This document shows, in pieces, positions 8,762 to 17,736 of a stretch of DNA of 53,298 nt (its first letter is position 1; each line of letters starts with the position of its first letter). The stretch is from assembly GCA_016935835.1 (NCBI GenBank), contig JAFGQE010000150.1, positions 1-53,298 of the forward strand, read 5' to 3'. The notes below the pieces were generated by a model that ran no database searches, was not told the DNA's origin, and saw only the letters and a program-made list of their open reading frames with translations. The translations under genes and the position numbers were made by a program. Origin of the DNA: Clostridia bacterium. GTDB taxonomy: Bacteria; Bacillota; Clostridia; DUPQ01.

Positions 8762-9715
8762 ATGAACAAAAGAAATCTGCCTGTCCTGGCTGGGATTGCG
8801 GTTGCCGTCATCTTTGGATTTTCCTTCACGGTTACAAAAAGCGCACTTGCTTCACTGGGGCTTTTCCACATGCTGGGACTGCGCTTTATGTTTGCGGCGC
8901 TGCTTTTGTGGTTGCTCCGCATCCTGGGCCTTATAAAGATAAGATACTCGGGCAAGAGGCTTCGGACACTGCTTTTTCTGGCGTTGTTCCAGCCTGTCCT
9001 GTATTTTATATTCGAAACAACGGGCATCGGGCTGACCACTGCTTCAGAAAGCGGAATGATGATAGCCTTGATTCCGGTTGTCGCAGCGATTCTGGGGGCT
9101 GTATTTCTAAAGGAAAGACCTGGCCTGGCGCAGTGGATTTTCATCATTATATCCGTAGGAGGAGTATTTTTCATAGCACTCATGAGAAAGACAGAGACGC
9201 AGGGAAGCATAGCCGGGGTAGTGCTGTTGCTGATTGCCGTTATTGCCTCCGGGGCATATAACATTTTATCAAGAAAACTGTCGGTCAGGTTCTCCCCGAT
9301 AGAAATTACCTTCATGATGATGAACACAGGATTCATTGTTTTCAATGGAATAGCCATTACGGGGCATATCGCAAGAGGAGGGCTTGGCGAATATTTTCTG
9401 CCGTTGAAAAACCCGGGAACCCTTTTCTCAATGGCATATCTTGGATTTCTCTCGTCGGTTGCGGCATTTTTCATGGTTAATTATATGCTGTCAAGACTTG
9501 AGGCGACGAAAGTCGCGGTCTTTGGAAACCTTGTAACCGTTGTATCGATAGCGGCGGGCATACTTGTCCTGGGCGAGACACTGCACTGGTTCCATGCCAT
9601 CGGCGCGGCACTGATTCTCATTGGTGTCTGGGGAACGAATTATTACGGGGCGGCCGCAAGAAGAAACGGAAGGGCCGTCATGGAGGAACACATGAGGAAA
9701 ACGGAACGATATTAA
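8762..9715 (+). CDS. EamA/DMT-family permease
   Basis: A 317-residue inner-membrane protein with about ten hydrophobic segments and two EamA repeats, the drug/metabolite transporter superfamily. Repeat 1 carries the typical GFSFTVTKSAL opening and repeat 2 ends in LGETLHWFHAIGAALILIGV. Substrate cannot be predicted; members export amino acids, nucleosides or other metabolites, or take up cofactors. AAGGAG lies rather far (about 13 bases) from the ATG. The following cyclophilin gene is on the same strand but is probably independent. Confidence 0.88.
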   Translation: MNKRNLPVLAGIAVAVIFGFSFTVTKSALASLGLFHMLGLRFMFAALLLWLLRILGLIKIRYSGKRLRTLLFLALFQPVLYFIFETTGIGLTTASESGMMIALIPVVAAILGAVFLKERPGLAQWIFIIISVGGVFFIALMRKTETQGSIAGVVLLLIAVIASGAYNILSRKLSVRFSPIEITFMMMNTGFIVFNGIAITGHIARGGLGEYFLPLKNPGTLFSMAYLGFLSSVAAFFMVNYMLSRLEATKVAVFGNLVTVVSIAAGILVLGETLHWFHAIGAALILIGVWGTNYYGAAARRNGRAVMEEHMRKTERY

Positions 9716-9783
9716 TCTGAATCCGTGCAATGAACAGCCGGCTCGTATATAATATTATGAATCAATGGAAAGGATATGTTGAA

Positions 9784-10269
9784 ATGGAAAATATAACGGC
9801 AACAATTGAAATGGAGAACGGCGGGATAATCAAGCTGGAGCTATATCCGGATACAGCCCCCGGTACAGTCGAAAATTTTGTGTCCCTTGCGAAAAAGAAT
9901 TTTTATGACGGGCTGATATTCCACAGGGTTATACCGGGGTTTATGGTGCAGGGGGGGTGCCCTCTTGGCAATGGCACAGGAGGCCCGGTCCATAACATAA
10001 AGGGCGAGTTCAAAAGCAATGGGGTCGAGAACAATCTCAGGCATGAGAGAGGCGTAATATCAATGGCACGTTCGGGCCACCCTGATTCGGCCGGCTCGCA
10101 GTTTTTCATAATGGTCGCAGGCTCTCCCCATCTTGACGGACAATACGCGGCATTCGGGAAAGTCATGGATGGAATGGATGTCGTCGATAATATCGCAGGC
10201 GCTCGAAGGGATGCCAGGGACAAACCGTATGAGGACCAGATAATAAGGAAGGTTACTGCCGGAGATTAA
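9784..10269 (+). CDS. Cyclophilin-type peptidyl-prolyl cis-trans isomerase
   Basis: Catalyses cis-trans isomerisation of Xaa-Pro bonds in the cytoplasm. A 161-residue single-domain cyclophilin starting at ATG 9784, eight bases after AAAGGA; upstream in-frame ATGs at 9730 and 9757 lack a binding site and would add an unrelated tail. The signature FHRVIPGFMVQGG with catalytic Arg, SQFFIM and AAFGKV are intact. It lacks a signal peptide, unlike the trigger-factor-like foldase at 12870-13973. Confidence 0.93.
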   Translation: MENITATIEMENGGIIKLELYPDTAPGTVENFVSLAKKNFYDGLIFHRVIPGFMVQGGCPLGNGTGGPVHNIKGEFKSNGVENNLRHERGVISMARSGHPDSAGSQFFIMVAGSPHLDGQYAAFGKVMDGMDVVDNIAGARRDARDKPYEDQIIRKVTAGD

Positions 10270-10307
10270 TCGGGACAGCTAATTTTTACAGTCTGGAGGC
10301 GATTAGA

Positions 10308-12725
10308 GTGACTTATGGGATTGAAGGTCGGCAAGGCGGCGCAATTGAAGCAGATTGCATGGAATTCAAGGCGGACGCATCGGGGTGGAGCTTTGTAAAC
10401 AGTGATACCGGCATTGGGATCACAAATGCCCTGCCCGGTCTTTTTATAAATGAAAACTTTTACCCGGCGGAGTTTCCGTATGATTTTTCGGGCGATTTTC
10501 ATAAACAGGTTTCCAAAGACTCCACATTTTTCAAGGGGATAGTGGAAAATGACAACTTTCAAGCCCGGTTTGATTTCAGCCGTATACGCGGCGGCCGTCT
10601 GTCGCTGAATGCATCCGTGGCCAACAATTCCGATGAATCGCTTGTTCTTGGGAAGGTCGAGTTCACAGCCGGAAACGGCTACGGAGGGAAAATTACATCT
10701 TCTTCGGATACGAAACAAATCAAGGTTCTGAATACAACCGGAACCTGTTGCAATGCGGCTTATCCGGTCATGCCGTGCGATATGGCCGGAAACAGCTGCG
10801 TAAGCAGGGTTTTTTCACTTGCCTATGACCAGGGCCTTGGTTTTGGCATAATGACAGGCTTCATGACGTTCGACCGCCTTAATTGTGAAATACATACAAG
10901 TGCCGGGGAAAGCGGACCGGTGGTTTCCGTTTTCTGCGACTTCAACGGATACCGGCTCCCGCCCGGGGAAACCATTGTGAGTGAAACCGTTGTTTTCGAT
11001 GTAAACTACGGCTATGACAGGCTTTTGAATGCCTGGGCGGATTTGACGGCGGACCATTATAAACCCAAGTTTTCCGATAAACCCGCCATCGGTTGGGTAG
11101 GGGGCTGGAATTACCGGAATGCATTTATAGGAGAGGATTCATTCGAAAAGATAGTGAAGGACAATGTCGATGCCATTGAAAGTGAATTCAGGGGCTATGG
11201 CATAAGATATATCTGGGTAAGCATAGGGAACCTCGTCAATGACCTGCCGGGCAATTGGTTTTCAGAGAACAGGAAAAGATTCCCGTCAGGATTGAAATCC
11301 CTAGCCGATGACATTGCATCGCATGGGATGGCGCTTGGGTTTTGGATAGCACCGTTTTGGGTGCCGGACAAATACACGGACATGCATGAAAGATTCGGCG
11401 ACTGCCTTTTGAAATACAGGGGGGAACCGGTTCATTTCAAAAATGCGTGGCGTATCGGGGAAACCGGAAACAGCGGACCTGAAGGAAGGGCAGGATTTTA
11501 CAGTCTTGACGCCAGCCATCCGAAGGCGCAGGAATTCCTGAAGGAAGTCTTCAGGCATTACTCGGAAATGGGAATAAGGTACTTCATGCTTGATTTTTTA
11601 AATGCGGGTGAAGGACCGATGTCCTCCTCATTCATGTATGACGGGTATCATGACCAGTCAATGGTCAACGGCCCCCAGGTTTACCGGAAGGCGATGCGGA
11701 TTATCAGGGAGACCTCCGGTCCCGGGACATATACAGTGGCTTCCACAGGCCCGACCCTGATAAACATAGGGCTTGTCGATGCTGTCCGCACCGGGCCGGA
11801 CTTCGGGGAGGGACGCGAGCCCCTGCCCAAATATCCGTCCTTCTATCCCGCCGCCTGCAAGACCGATGCATGGGGGATGTTCCGCAAGGCGATCAACTAT
11901 TATGCCTCAAGCTATCACATGGACAAGAAACTGTTCCATATCGACTCATTCAATGTCCTCAACATAGACCCGCCGGCATCCGTCAGCGAGATGCAGACCG
12001 TAGTCAGCCTGTTTGCAATGGCCGCGGGGCCTGTGATGCTGGGCGGCGACATCGTTGCGTTGGGGAAATACAGGATTGATGCAATCAAGAAATGCCTTCC
12101 CCAGGCTCAGAAGGGGGCGAAGCCGCTCGATTTGTTCGAACCTGCTTCACCCGAAGGACCGAGCCTGTTTTTGCAAAGGCACTTGGCCGGATGGGATGAA
12201 TGGAGCGTTCTGTATGCCGTGAACACAGGTGCAAAAACAATGTCCGCGCACGTTGATTTTCACAGCCTGGGCGTGGATCCGGACGGGGAATCGGGGGCAT
12301 ACGATTTCTGGGACGAAAAATACCTGGGGACCATGAAAGGCGGAATCGACATATGCGTCCAGCCTTACGGCATCAGGGTGATCAGGCTCTTTCGGCATCG
12401 GAAGCATCCCTTCATCATATCCACCGATATGCATGTGTCGCAGGGGGCGGTGGAACTTCGGGATGTCAAATGGGATGAGGAAGAATATGTTTTGAGAGGA
12501 ACGGCTGTCAGGAACGCGGGATTTGAAGGGGCGGTCGTCGTATCCCTGCCGAAGGGATGGCTCCCTGCGGAGTACAGGGGCATCAACGTCGCCAGGAGCG
12601 AGCTTCATGATGAATCATACATATGGAAGAAGATTGTTTTCGAAACCGATGAACAGGAGTTTGCAATCGGTTTCAGGCCGGAAGACCAAAGGGATGACAA
12701 GGAGCTGGAAGCCGGCCGGATGTAA
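10308..12725 (+). CDS. GH36-like glycosidase (alpha-galactosidase family, clan GH-D)
   Basis: An 805-residue predicted retaining alpha-glycosidase. Starts at GTG 10308, eight bases after GGAGG (10295-10299). The N-terminal half is a beta-sandwich; the catalytic barrel begins near IGWVGGWNYRNAF. Likely nucleophile is the Asp in YFMLDFLNAG and likely acid/base the Asp in AVRTGPDFGEG, the usual GH36/GH27 positions. A C-terminal beta domain follows (from about residue 620). No signal peptide, so it should act on imported oligosaccharides. Substrate could be alpha-galactosides, alpha-N-acetylgalactosaminides or something else. Separated from its neighbours and ended by a bidirectional terminator. 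Confidence 0.78.
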   Translation: MTYGIEGRQGGAIEADCMEFKADASGWSFVNSDTGIGITNALPGLFINENFYPAEFPYDFSGDFHKQVSKDSTFFKGIVENDNFQARFDFSRIRGGRLSLNASVANNSDESLVLGKVEFTAGNGYGGKITSSSDTKQIKVLNTTGTCCNAAYPVMPCDMAGNSCVSRVFSLAYDQGLGFGIMTGFMTFDRLNCEIHTSAGESGPVVSVFCDFNGYRLPPGETIVSETVVFDVNYGYDRLLNAWADLTADHYKPKFSDKPAIGWVGGWNYRNAFIGEDSFEKIVKDNVDAIESEFRGYGIRYIWVSIGNLVNDLPGNWFSENRKRFPSGLKSLADDIASHGMALGFWIAPFWVPDKYTDMHERFGDCLLKYRGEPVHFKNAWRIGETGNSGPEGRAGFYSLDASHPKAQEFLKEVFRHYSEMGIRYFMLDFLNAGEGPMSSSFMYDGYHDQSMVNGPQVYRKAMRIIRETSGPGTYTVASTGPTLINIGLVDAVRTGPDFGEGREPLPKYPSFYPAACKTDAWGMFRKAINYYASSYHMDKKLFHIDSFNVLNIDPPASVSEMQTVVSLFAMAAGPVMLGGDIVALGKYRIDAIKKCLPQAQKGAKPLDLFEPASPEGPSLFLQRHLAGWDEWSVLYAVNTGAKTMSAHVDFHSLGVDPDGESGAYDFWDEKYLGTMKGGIDICVQPYGIRVIRLFRHRKHPFIISTDMHVSQGAVELRDVKWDEEEYVLRGTAVRNAGFEGAVVVSLPKGWLPAEYRGINVARSELHDESYIWKKIVFETDEQEFAIGFRPEDQRDDKELEAGRM

Positions 12726-12786
12726 CTGATGATTCAAATCCCCGCAAGGACGCGGAGTGCGGGCGCATCAATGATATATCGAAATG

Positions 12787-12828
12787 AAAAAACCATGCGG
12801 GCATCTGAAATGTCCCCATGGTTTTTTT
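12787..12828. terminator. Bidirectional terminator between convergent genes
   Basis: AAAAAACCATG (12787-12797) pairs with CATGGTTTTTT, with an imperfect inner stem, giving A-tract and T-tract on either side. It can serve both the plus-strand glycosidase ending at 12725 and the minus-strand foldase ending at 12870. Confidence 0.75.
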
Positions 12829-12869
12829 AATGGCAGCCGGTTCAAGGTCCGGCCGCCTGTATATCCAGG

Positions 12870-13973
12870 CTATTCAAGGATCATGCTTTCCCGCAGATGT
12901 TCCAGAACCTTTTCCTGGAGAGTGACCATCTTGAGATGAGGCAAGCCGTATACGGCCTTGAAATCCTCAAAACTTCCCGATGACGAGTATCCTTCGAAAT
13001 ATGCAGCGACTTCCTCGTCGGTCACCATTATTCCGGCATCCTCGGCGATTGCCTGCAGAATCAGATAAAGGCCGGCGGTATTGGTATTGTCGGCCATCGT
13101 AGACTCGATAAGCCCGTCGATGCCCGGCACGTTCATATAGCTTGTCAGAAACTCGTCCAGACCGACATTGTAGTAATTGGCGTAGTTTCTGTAAAACTGC
13201 AGCATTGTGAATTCCTGGTACTCGAGCAGTATGGGCGGCAGTTCGTCTATAACCGTATTGTCAAGCAAATACTCCTGCAGATAATATTCAATCGCGGTAT
13301 CCCGGAGTGATGACCTGAGTCCTTCCTCCATTTCGGAAACAGTATTCCAGCCATACTGTTCAAGGAGAAATTCAAAAACGAACGCATCCGTCAATTCAGG
13401 AAGTTCCCTGCCGATTATGTAATTGACCGTTATCGCAAAGACGGCGTCCTTCCCGTTGAGCTCCTCATTGCCGTAATCGACCGGGAAAGTAACCTCTATG
13501 TCAAAGGACTCCCCGGGCATGTGCCCTATAAGCTGCTCAAGAAAGTCATCGATATAGCTTGTAACGCCGATTGTGACATCGGTTCCGAGGCCTCCTGTGT
13601 TCCCTCCCTCGAATTCCTTGCCGTCTATGCTGCCGATATAGTCGATGTTGACCGTGTCGCCATCCTGTACGGCCCTGTCCTTGATCCTGATATCCTCGGA
13701 ATAATCAGCCAGGACTTTGTCTATTTCAGCCTGGACATCCTCATCGGGTATCACATGGGTTTCGGCCGGTATGGCGATGTCCTCGTACTCGCACAGGTCA
13801 AGGAGCCGGAGCGCCTTAATGTCCTTCCATATGCCGTTGTCGTCGATTCCATAGCTGTAGGAGAAATCCTCGTCGGTGCTTTCAAGAACCTTTTTCCCGG
13901 AACAGCCGCCCAGCAACATGGTGGAGGCGAGAATAACCATGGTCATTATAGATATGAATTTTAATTTTCTCAT
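12870..13973 (-). CDS. Lipid-anchored trigger-factor-like PPIase (exported foldase)
   Basis: A 367-residue lipoprotein predicted to isomerise prolyl bonds and chaperone exported proteins on the outer face of the membrane. ATG 13973 gives a signal peptide ending LLGGC (Cys24); the upstream TTG at 14021 would place extra residues before it. An FKBP-type domain lies at about 95-200 (VQDGDTVNIDYIGSIDGKEF, then FPVDYGNEELNGKDAVFAITV), followed by a helical C-terminal part like that of trigger factor. The ribosome-binding N-domain of trigger factor is replaced by the signal peptide and a short leader. The same role is filled in other Gram-positives by PrsA, which has an unrelated PPIase domain. Confidence 0.8.
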   Translation of the reverse strand: MRKLKFISIMTMVILASTMLLGGCSGKKVLESTDEDFSYSYGIDDNGIWKDIKALRLLDLCEYEDIAIPAETHVIPDEDVQAEIDKVLADYSEDIRIKDRAVQDGDTVNIDYIGSIDGKEFEGGNTGGLGTDVTIGVTSYIDDFLEQLIGHMPGESFDIEVTFPVDYGNEELNGKDAVFAITVNYIIGRELPELTDAFVFEFLLEQYGWNTVSEMEEGLRSSLRDTAIEYYLQEYLLDNTVIDELPPILLEYQEFTMLQFYRNYANYYNVGLDEFLTSYMNVPGIDGLIESTMADNTNTAGLYLILQAIAEDAGIMVTDEEVAAYFEGYSSSGSFEDFKAVYGLPHLKMVTLQEKVLEHLRESMILE

Positions 13974-14182
13974 TTTTTGGAACCCCGTTAATTTATTATT
14001 ATTTTCAGGCAGGTAAACCAATGAACATCAATGCCGGCAATAACTTTTTCCATTATACCCTGTATTTGAGGGGAAAATATGAAGATAATGTAAATTCTTG
14101 AAAAACAGTCCCTGGAACAAACGGCGGGCCGGAGCCCGGATTATAAAACATTGGCCCTGCCGGGGATTTCCATAACCCGTGT

Positions 14183-14188
14183 TATAAT
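14183..14188 (+). promoter_or_regulatory. Possible -10 box for ppk2
   Basis: TATAAT within GTTATAATGA, about 97 bases before the PPK2 ATG; no convincing -35 is seen. On the opposite strand, ATTATA at 14052-14057 reads as TATAAT towards the foldase gene. The 311-base gap holds nothing else I recognise. Confidence 0.3.
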
Positions 14189-14284
14189 GATATTGTCAAA
14201 AAAACCAGAGGGGCGGGACCTGCAAGGCAAGAGGCCGGCGGCTTCCCGGGCCCTTTCGCAACTAAAAAACTTCGGAGGTGTTTC

Positions 14285-15124
14285 ATGGTCGATAAGAAAA
14301 ATTACAAAAAGGTCGGGATGGACGGGCGGGAGGTATGGAAGATAAAGAACAAGCATTATGAAGAGGAGCTTGCAAAACTTCAGTATGAGCTTGTCAAGCT
14401 TCAGGAATGGGTGAAAAAAGAAGGACTGAAAGTTGTTGTGATTTTCGAGGGAAGGGATGCCGCCGGAAAAGGGGGCGTAATCAAGAGAATAACAGCCCAT
14501 CTGAATCCCAGGATATGCAGGATAGAAGCGCTTCCGGTTCCTACTGACAAAGAAAAAACACAGTGGTATTTCCAAAGGTATGCCGCAAAACTCCCGGCGG
14601 CAGGCGAGATGGTTCTGTTCGACCGGAGCTGGTACAACAGGGCCGGGGTTGAGAAAGTGATGGGGTTCTGCACCAATGATGAATACATCGAATTCCTTCG
14701 CTCATGCCCGGAATTTGAAAGGATGCTCGTGCGCTCGGGGATAATGCTTATCAAATACTATTTTTCCATATCCGATGAAGAACAGGAAAGAAGATTCATG
14801 GACAGGGCGAACGAACCCATGAAAAGATGGAAGCTGAGTCCCATGGACATCAAGTCCAGGGAAAAATGGGTCGAGTATTCCAAGGCCGCGGAAATAATGT
14901 TTGAAAAAACCGACATAGGCGAGGCTCCGTGGTTCTTGGTAAAGGCTGATATCAAGAAGCACGCAAGGCTGAACTGCATCCACCATCTTCTGCGGCAAAT
15001 AAAATATGAGGATGCCATCGGGGAAAGGATCGAGCTTCCTGAAAGACCCGGCGGAACAGACTATGAGACGCCTTCCCATGAGGGGCTGGAAATGGTTCCG
15101 GAGGTGTACGGCGGGAACGGTTGA
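14285..15124 (+). CDS. ppk2: Polyphosphate kinase 2 family protein
   Basis: Transfers phosphate between polyphosphate and nucleotides (NDP or NMP), usually to regenerate ATP or GTP from polyphosphate. 279 residues, one PPK2 domain. Walker A is GRDAAGKGG (56-64) and the Walker B/lid region is FDRSWYNRAGVE (112-123). GGAGG (14273-14277) lies seven bases before the ATG. Single-domain length and sequence fit class I or III; I cannot decide between them. Together with the nearby pst genes it suggests phosphate storage and use, though it is not in their operon. Confidence 0.92.
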   Translation: MVDKKNYKKVGMDGREVWKIKNKHYEEELAKLQYELVKLQEWVKKEGLKVVVIFEGRDAAGKGGVIKRITAHLNPRICRIEALPVPTDKEKTQWYFQRYAAKLPAAGEMVLFDRSWYNRAGVEKVMGFCTNDEYIEFLRSCPEFERMLVRSGIMLIKYYFSISDEEQERRFMDRANEPMKRWKLSPMDIKSREKWVEYSKAAEIMFEKTDIGEAPWFLVKADIKKHARLNCIHHLLRQIKYEDAIGERIELPERPGGTDYETPSHEGLEMVPEVYGGNG

Positions 15125-15172
15125 AATTTTCCGTTGATCATATTTTTACATTCATTTGTTTATTAAGCTTAT

Positions 15173-15200
15173 TTTAAGTTTCCCGGAATATCATTATAGA
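15173..15200 (+). promoter_or_regulatory. Possible promoter for the ABC exporter genes
   Basis: TTTAAG (15173-15178), a 16-bp spacer and TATAGA (15195-15200), followed within 20 bases by GAGGGGAG and the start codons. Pattern match only. Confidence 0.3.
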
Positions 15201-15223
15201 AAAACAAGAGGGGAGCAATGCAT

Positions 15224-16804
15224 ATGTATATTTTGGGAAATGCGCTGAGGAATTTGATTCGCAACAAGGGAAGGAATATCCTTATGGCCGCAATCATATT
15301 TGCGATCATTGCCACGACAGTTGTTGCCTTGATAATAAACAACACCTCGGACGCGGTTATAGCAAGCTATAGCGAAAGATTCGCGTCGGAGGTTTCAATA
15401 ACACCCGATATGCAGAAGCTCAGGGAAGAGGCCCTAGCCGCCGCGGGGTCCGCGGAAGGCCGGCTGCAGATGATTCGTCCTGAGATTTCACCCGAACTGA
15501 TGCTGGAATTCACAAAGTCAGAAGCATTGAGGGAGAGCGTGGCCTATGCTTCCCTGGGGGCGAATTCCGATGAAATCATTGCCATAGATCAGGCTGAAGA
15601 GACGGAAACCCAGGCGGAGACGGGCGGAAGACTGCCCGATATGGCAATATTCGGAAGTACATCCGCAGGCAATTTCAAGGTGCAGGGAGACTACTGGCAG
15701 GATTTCATCGACGGCAACAGGGCTTTGGATGACGATGGGATCAGCGCCATGCCCGCCATGGACGGCGAGTGCCTGGTAAGCGGAGACCTGGCGGAAGCCA
15801 ATGCGATAGCAGTCGGGGATATTCTTGCATTTTCATCCGTATTTACAATACCGATTCCCGGGGACATGGATACTGAAAATTTCGCAGATGGCGTGATCGT
15901 GGAAATAAATGAAACTGAATATACGCTTTCGGTGAGACAGGACGGTATGTTTACGGCATCTAGGAGTGTCGATTATGATCTGAAGGTGACCGGAATCTAC
16001 ATAGACCTGACCGACGAATATTCAAATTCATTTACACAGGGAAATTCATCGCAAAACAGAAGGAATGAGATACTGACTACGCTCGGCACGCTGCTTGACC
16101 TTAGGAAAGCCGATGAAACCGGAATCAATCTCAGCGTCACATATTATCTTAAGAACCCGGATTTCCTGGGCCAGTTCGAGGCGGAGGTCAGGGCAATGGG
16201 GCTTGACGACATATTCCTGGTATCAACGGATTCGGCCTCATATGAAAAAATTGTAAGGCCTGTCGAGGGATTGAAAAGCATATCCATCACATTCATGATA
16301 GTAGTGATAATACTCGGCGCCAGCATCCTGCTTCTATTGTCATCCATTTCTATTCGTGAACGGAAATACGAGATAGGGGTGCTCAGGGCCATGGGAATGA
16401 AGAAATCAAAGGTAGCCCTGGGGTTATGGACCGAGATCCTGGTTATAACAGCAATATGCCTGATTCTTGGAATAGGTGCCGGGGTGGCCGCCGCCCAGCC
16501 CATAACGGACTCGCTGCTGCAGGTCCAGATAGAGGCGGAACAAGATGATGCTTCGGGCCAGGCGGTTTTTCAAGGCGCCGGCAGCGGAGCGGGGCAGGGC
16601 GGAGGAAGGTTCGGGGGAATCATAAGGAATCCCGAAAGCAGCGCGAATGTTCAGCCGCTGTCCGAAATGAAGGTAACCGTGGGACTTGATACGATTTTGG
16701 AAATAGTGCTCATAGCCTTCGGACTGGCCTCCGCAGCGGGACTTTTTTCAATAAGCAAGATAACGAAATATGAGCCGATCAAGATACTTATGGAAAGGAA
16801 TTAG
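15224..16804 (+). CDS. MacB/FtsX-type ABC transporter permease
   Basis: A 526-residue membrane subunit of a type VII-like ABC system, which couples ATP use in the cytoplasm to movement of an extracytoplasmic domain. ATG 15224 is nine bases from GAGGGGAG (15208-15214); ATG 15218 would leave only three. One membrane segment near the N-terminus (about 18-42), a large extracytoplasmic domain (about 45-350), and three further segments (about 355-385, 400-430, 490-515) with the FtsX-domain sequence RKYEIGVLRAMGMKKSKV. A Gly-rich insert (about 450-475) sits between the last two segments. Followed after nine bases by its ATPase. Exported substrate or stress signal unknown. Confidence 0.88.
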   Translation: MYILGNALRNLIRNKGRNILMAAIIFAIIATTVVALIINNTSDAVIASYSERFASEVSITPDMQKLREEALAAAGSAEGRLQMIRPEISPELMLEFTKSEALRESVAYASLGANSDEIIAIDQAEETETQAETGGRLPDMAIFGSTSAGNFKVQGDYWQDFIDGNRALDDDGISAMPAMDGECLVSGDLAEANAIAVGDILAFSSVFTIPIPGDMDTENFADGVIVEINETEYTLSVRQDGMFTASRSVDYDLKVTGIYIDLTDEYSNSFTQGNSSQNRRNEILTTLGTLLDLRKADETGINLSVTYYLKNPDFLGQFEAEVRAMGLDDIFLVSTDSASYEKIVRPVEGLKSISITFMIVVIILGASILLLLSSISIRERKYEIGVLRAMGMKKSKVALGLWTEILVITAICLILGIGAGVAAAQPITDSLLQVQIEAEQDDASGQAVFQGAGSGAGQGGGRFGGIIRNPESSANVQPLSEMKVTVGLDTILEIVLIAFGLASAAGLFSISKITKYEPIKILMERN

Positions 16805-16813
16805 GTGATTTCA

Positions 16814-17488
16814 ATGAATGTACTGGAAATGAAAGATGTTAGATACAGGTATGAGGGCACAGACAAGGATGTCCTGAAGGGAATCAGCATTGAATTCAAG
16901 GCCGGGAAAGTGTATACGATCGTAGGCAAGTCGGGATCGGGAAAATCCACCATATTGTCTTTGATCGCAGGACTTGACACATGTTCGCAGGGCGAGATAC
17001 TGCATGGTGGGAGCGACCTGAAAAAAATCGACAGGGACTCATACAGGGCGCGCGACATTGGAGTCATATTCCAAAGCTTCAACCTTCTGACAAATGCGAC
17101 GGCGATCGAGAACATAGTGCTTTCCATGAACATAAGTAAAAACCCGGAAAAAGATAAGAAAGCTTTTGCATATGCGCTCCTGGGAAAACTCGGCATCGAC
17201 AGTGAAACCGCGGGACGCAGGATATTGAAGCTTTCCGGCGGGGAACAGCAGCGTGTCGGGATCGCCAGGGCGATAGCTAACAATCCGGACATCATAATAG
17301 CCGACGAGCCTACCGGCAACCTGGACTCCGTGACCGAAAGTGCCATTTTGGATATATTTACGTCGCTTGCCCATGTTGAAGGTAAATGCGTCGTCATAGC
17401 AACCCACTCCAAGGAGGTAACGGCGGTGGCTGATCAAGTCCTGGGCATAAGCGAAGGCGTGATGACGTCCACTGCGGCGACTGCCTGA
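16814..17488 (+). CDS. MacB/LolD-type ABC transporter ATP-binding protein
   Basis: ATPase partner of the preceding permease, 224 residues. Walker A GKSGSGKST, signature LSGGEQQRVG, Walker B IIIADEPTGNLDS and switch VIATHS are intact, with the DEPTGNLD wording typical of the MacB/LolD/FtsE group. ATG 16814 follows AGGTG (16803-16807) by six bases; a GTG at 16805 is in frame but overlaps that site. A terminator follows at 17545. Confidence 0.93.
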   Translation: MNVLEMKDVRYRYEGTDKDVLKGISIEFKAGKVYTIVGKSGSGKSTILSLIAGLDTCSQGEILHGGSDLKKIDRDSYRARDIGVIFQSFNLLTNATAIENIVLSMNISKNPEKDKKAFAYALLGKLGIDSETAGRRILKLSGGEQQRVGIARAIANNPDIIIADEPTGNLDSVTESAILDIFTSLAHVEGKCVVIATHSKEVTAVADQVLGISEGVMTSTAATA

Positions 17489-17544
17489 ATCGTAATCAAA
17501 GGGTTTGCATGCCTGGGCCAAGGGAACATTGATTAATAACATGA

Positions 17545-17583
17545 GGCGGGTTCCTGCCGATGGAAGGCACCCGCCCTTTCTTT
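17545..17583 (+). terminator. Terminator after the ABC exporter
   Basis: GGCGGGT (17545-17551) pairs with ACCCGCC (17569-17575) with further CCT/AGG pairing inside, then a T-rich tail. The 248-base gap to the next gene also holds a 13-base direct repeat CGTAATCAAAGGG (17491-17503 and 17716-17728) of unknown meaning. Confidence 0.75.
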
Positions 17584-17736
17584 GATGCATTTTGAATCAT
17601 GGGATGGCTTTTTGTTCGTTTTTATTATCCCCGGTTCATTGCAGGATATTATTGATGGTATACTTGAAAGGGAATCAAAAACGGATTGTCCGGTTTTATA
17701 TACGACGGGCCGATTCGTAATCAAAGGGGTGATTTT

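Noticed and set aside
13521-13964. Plus-strand open frame of 147 codons opposite the trigger-factor-like gene
   Set aside because: Shadow of the foldase gene, without a ribosome binding site.
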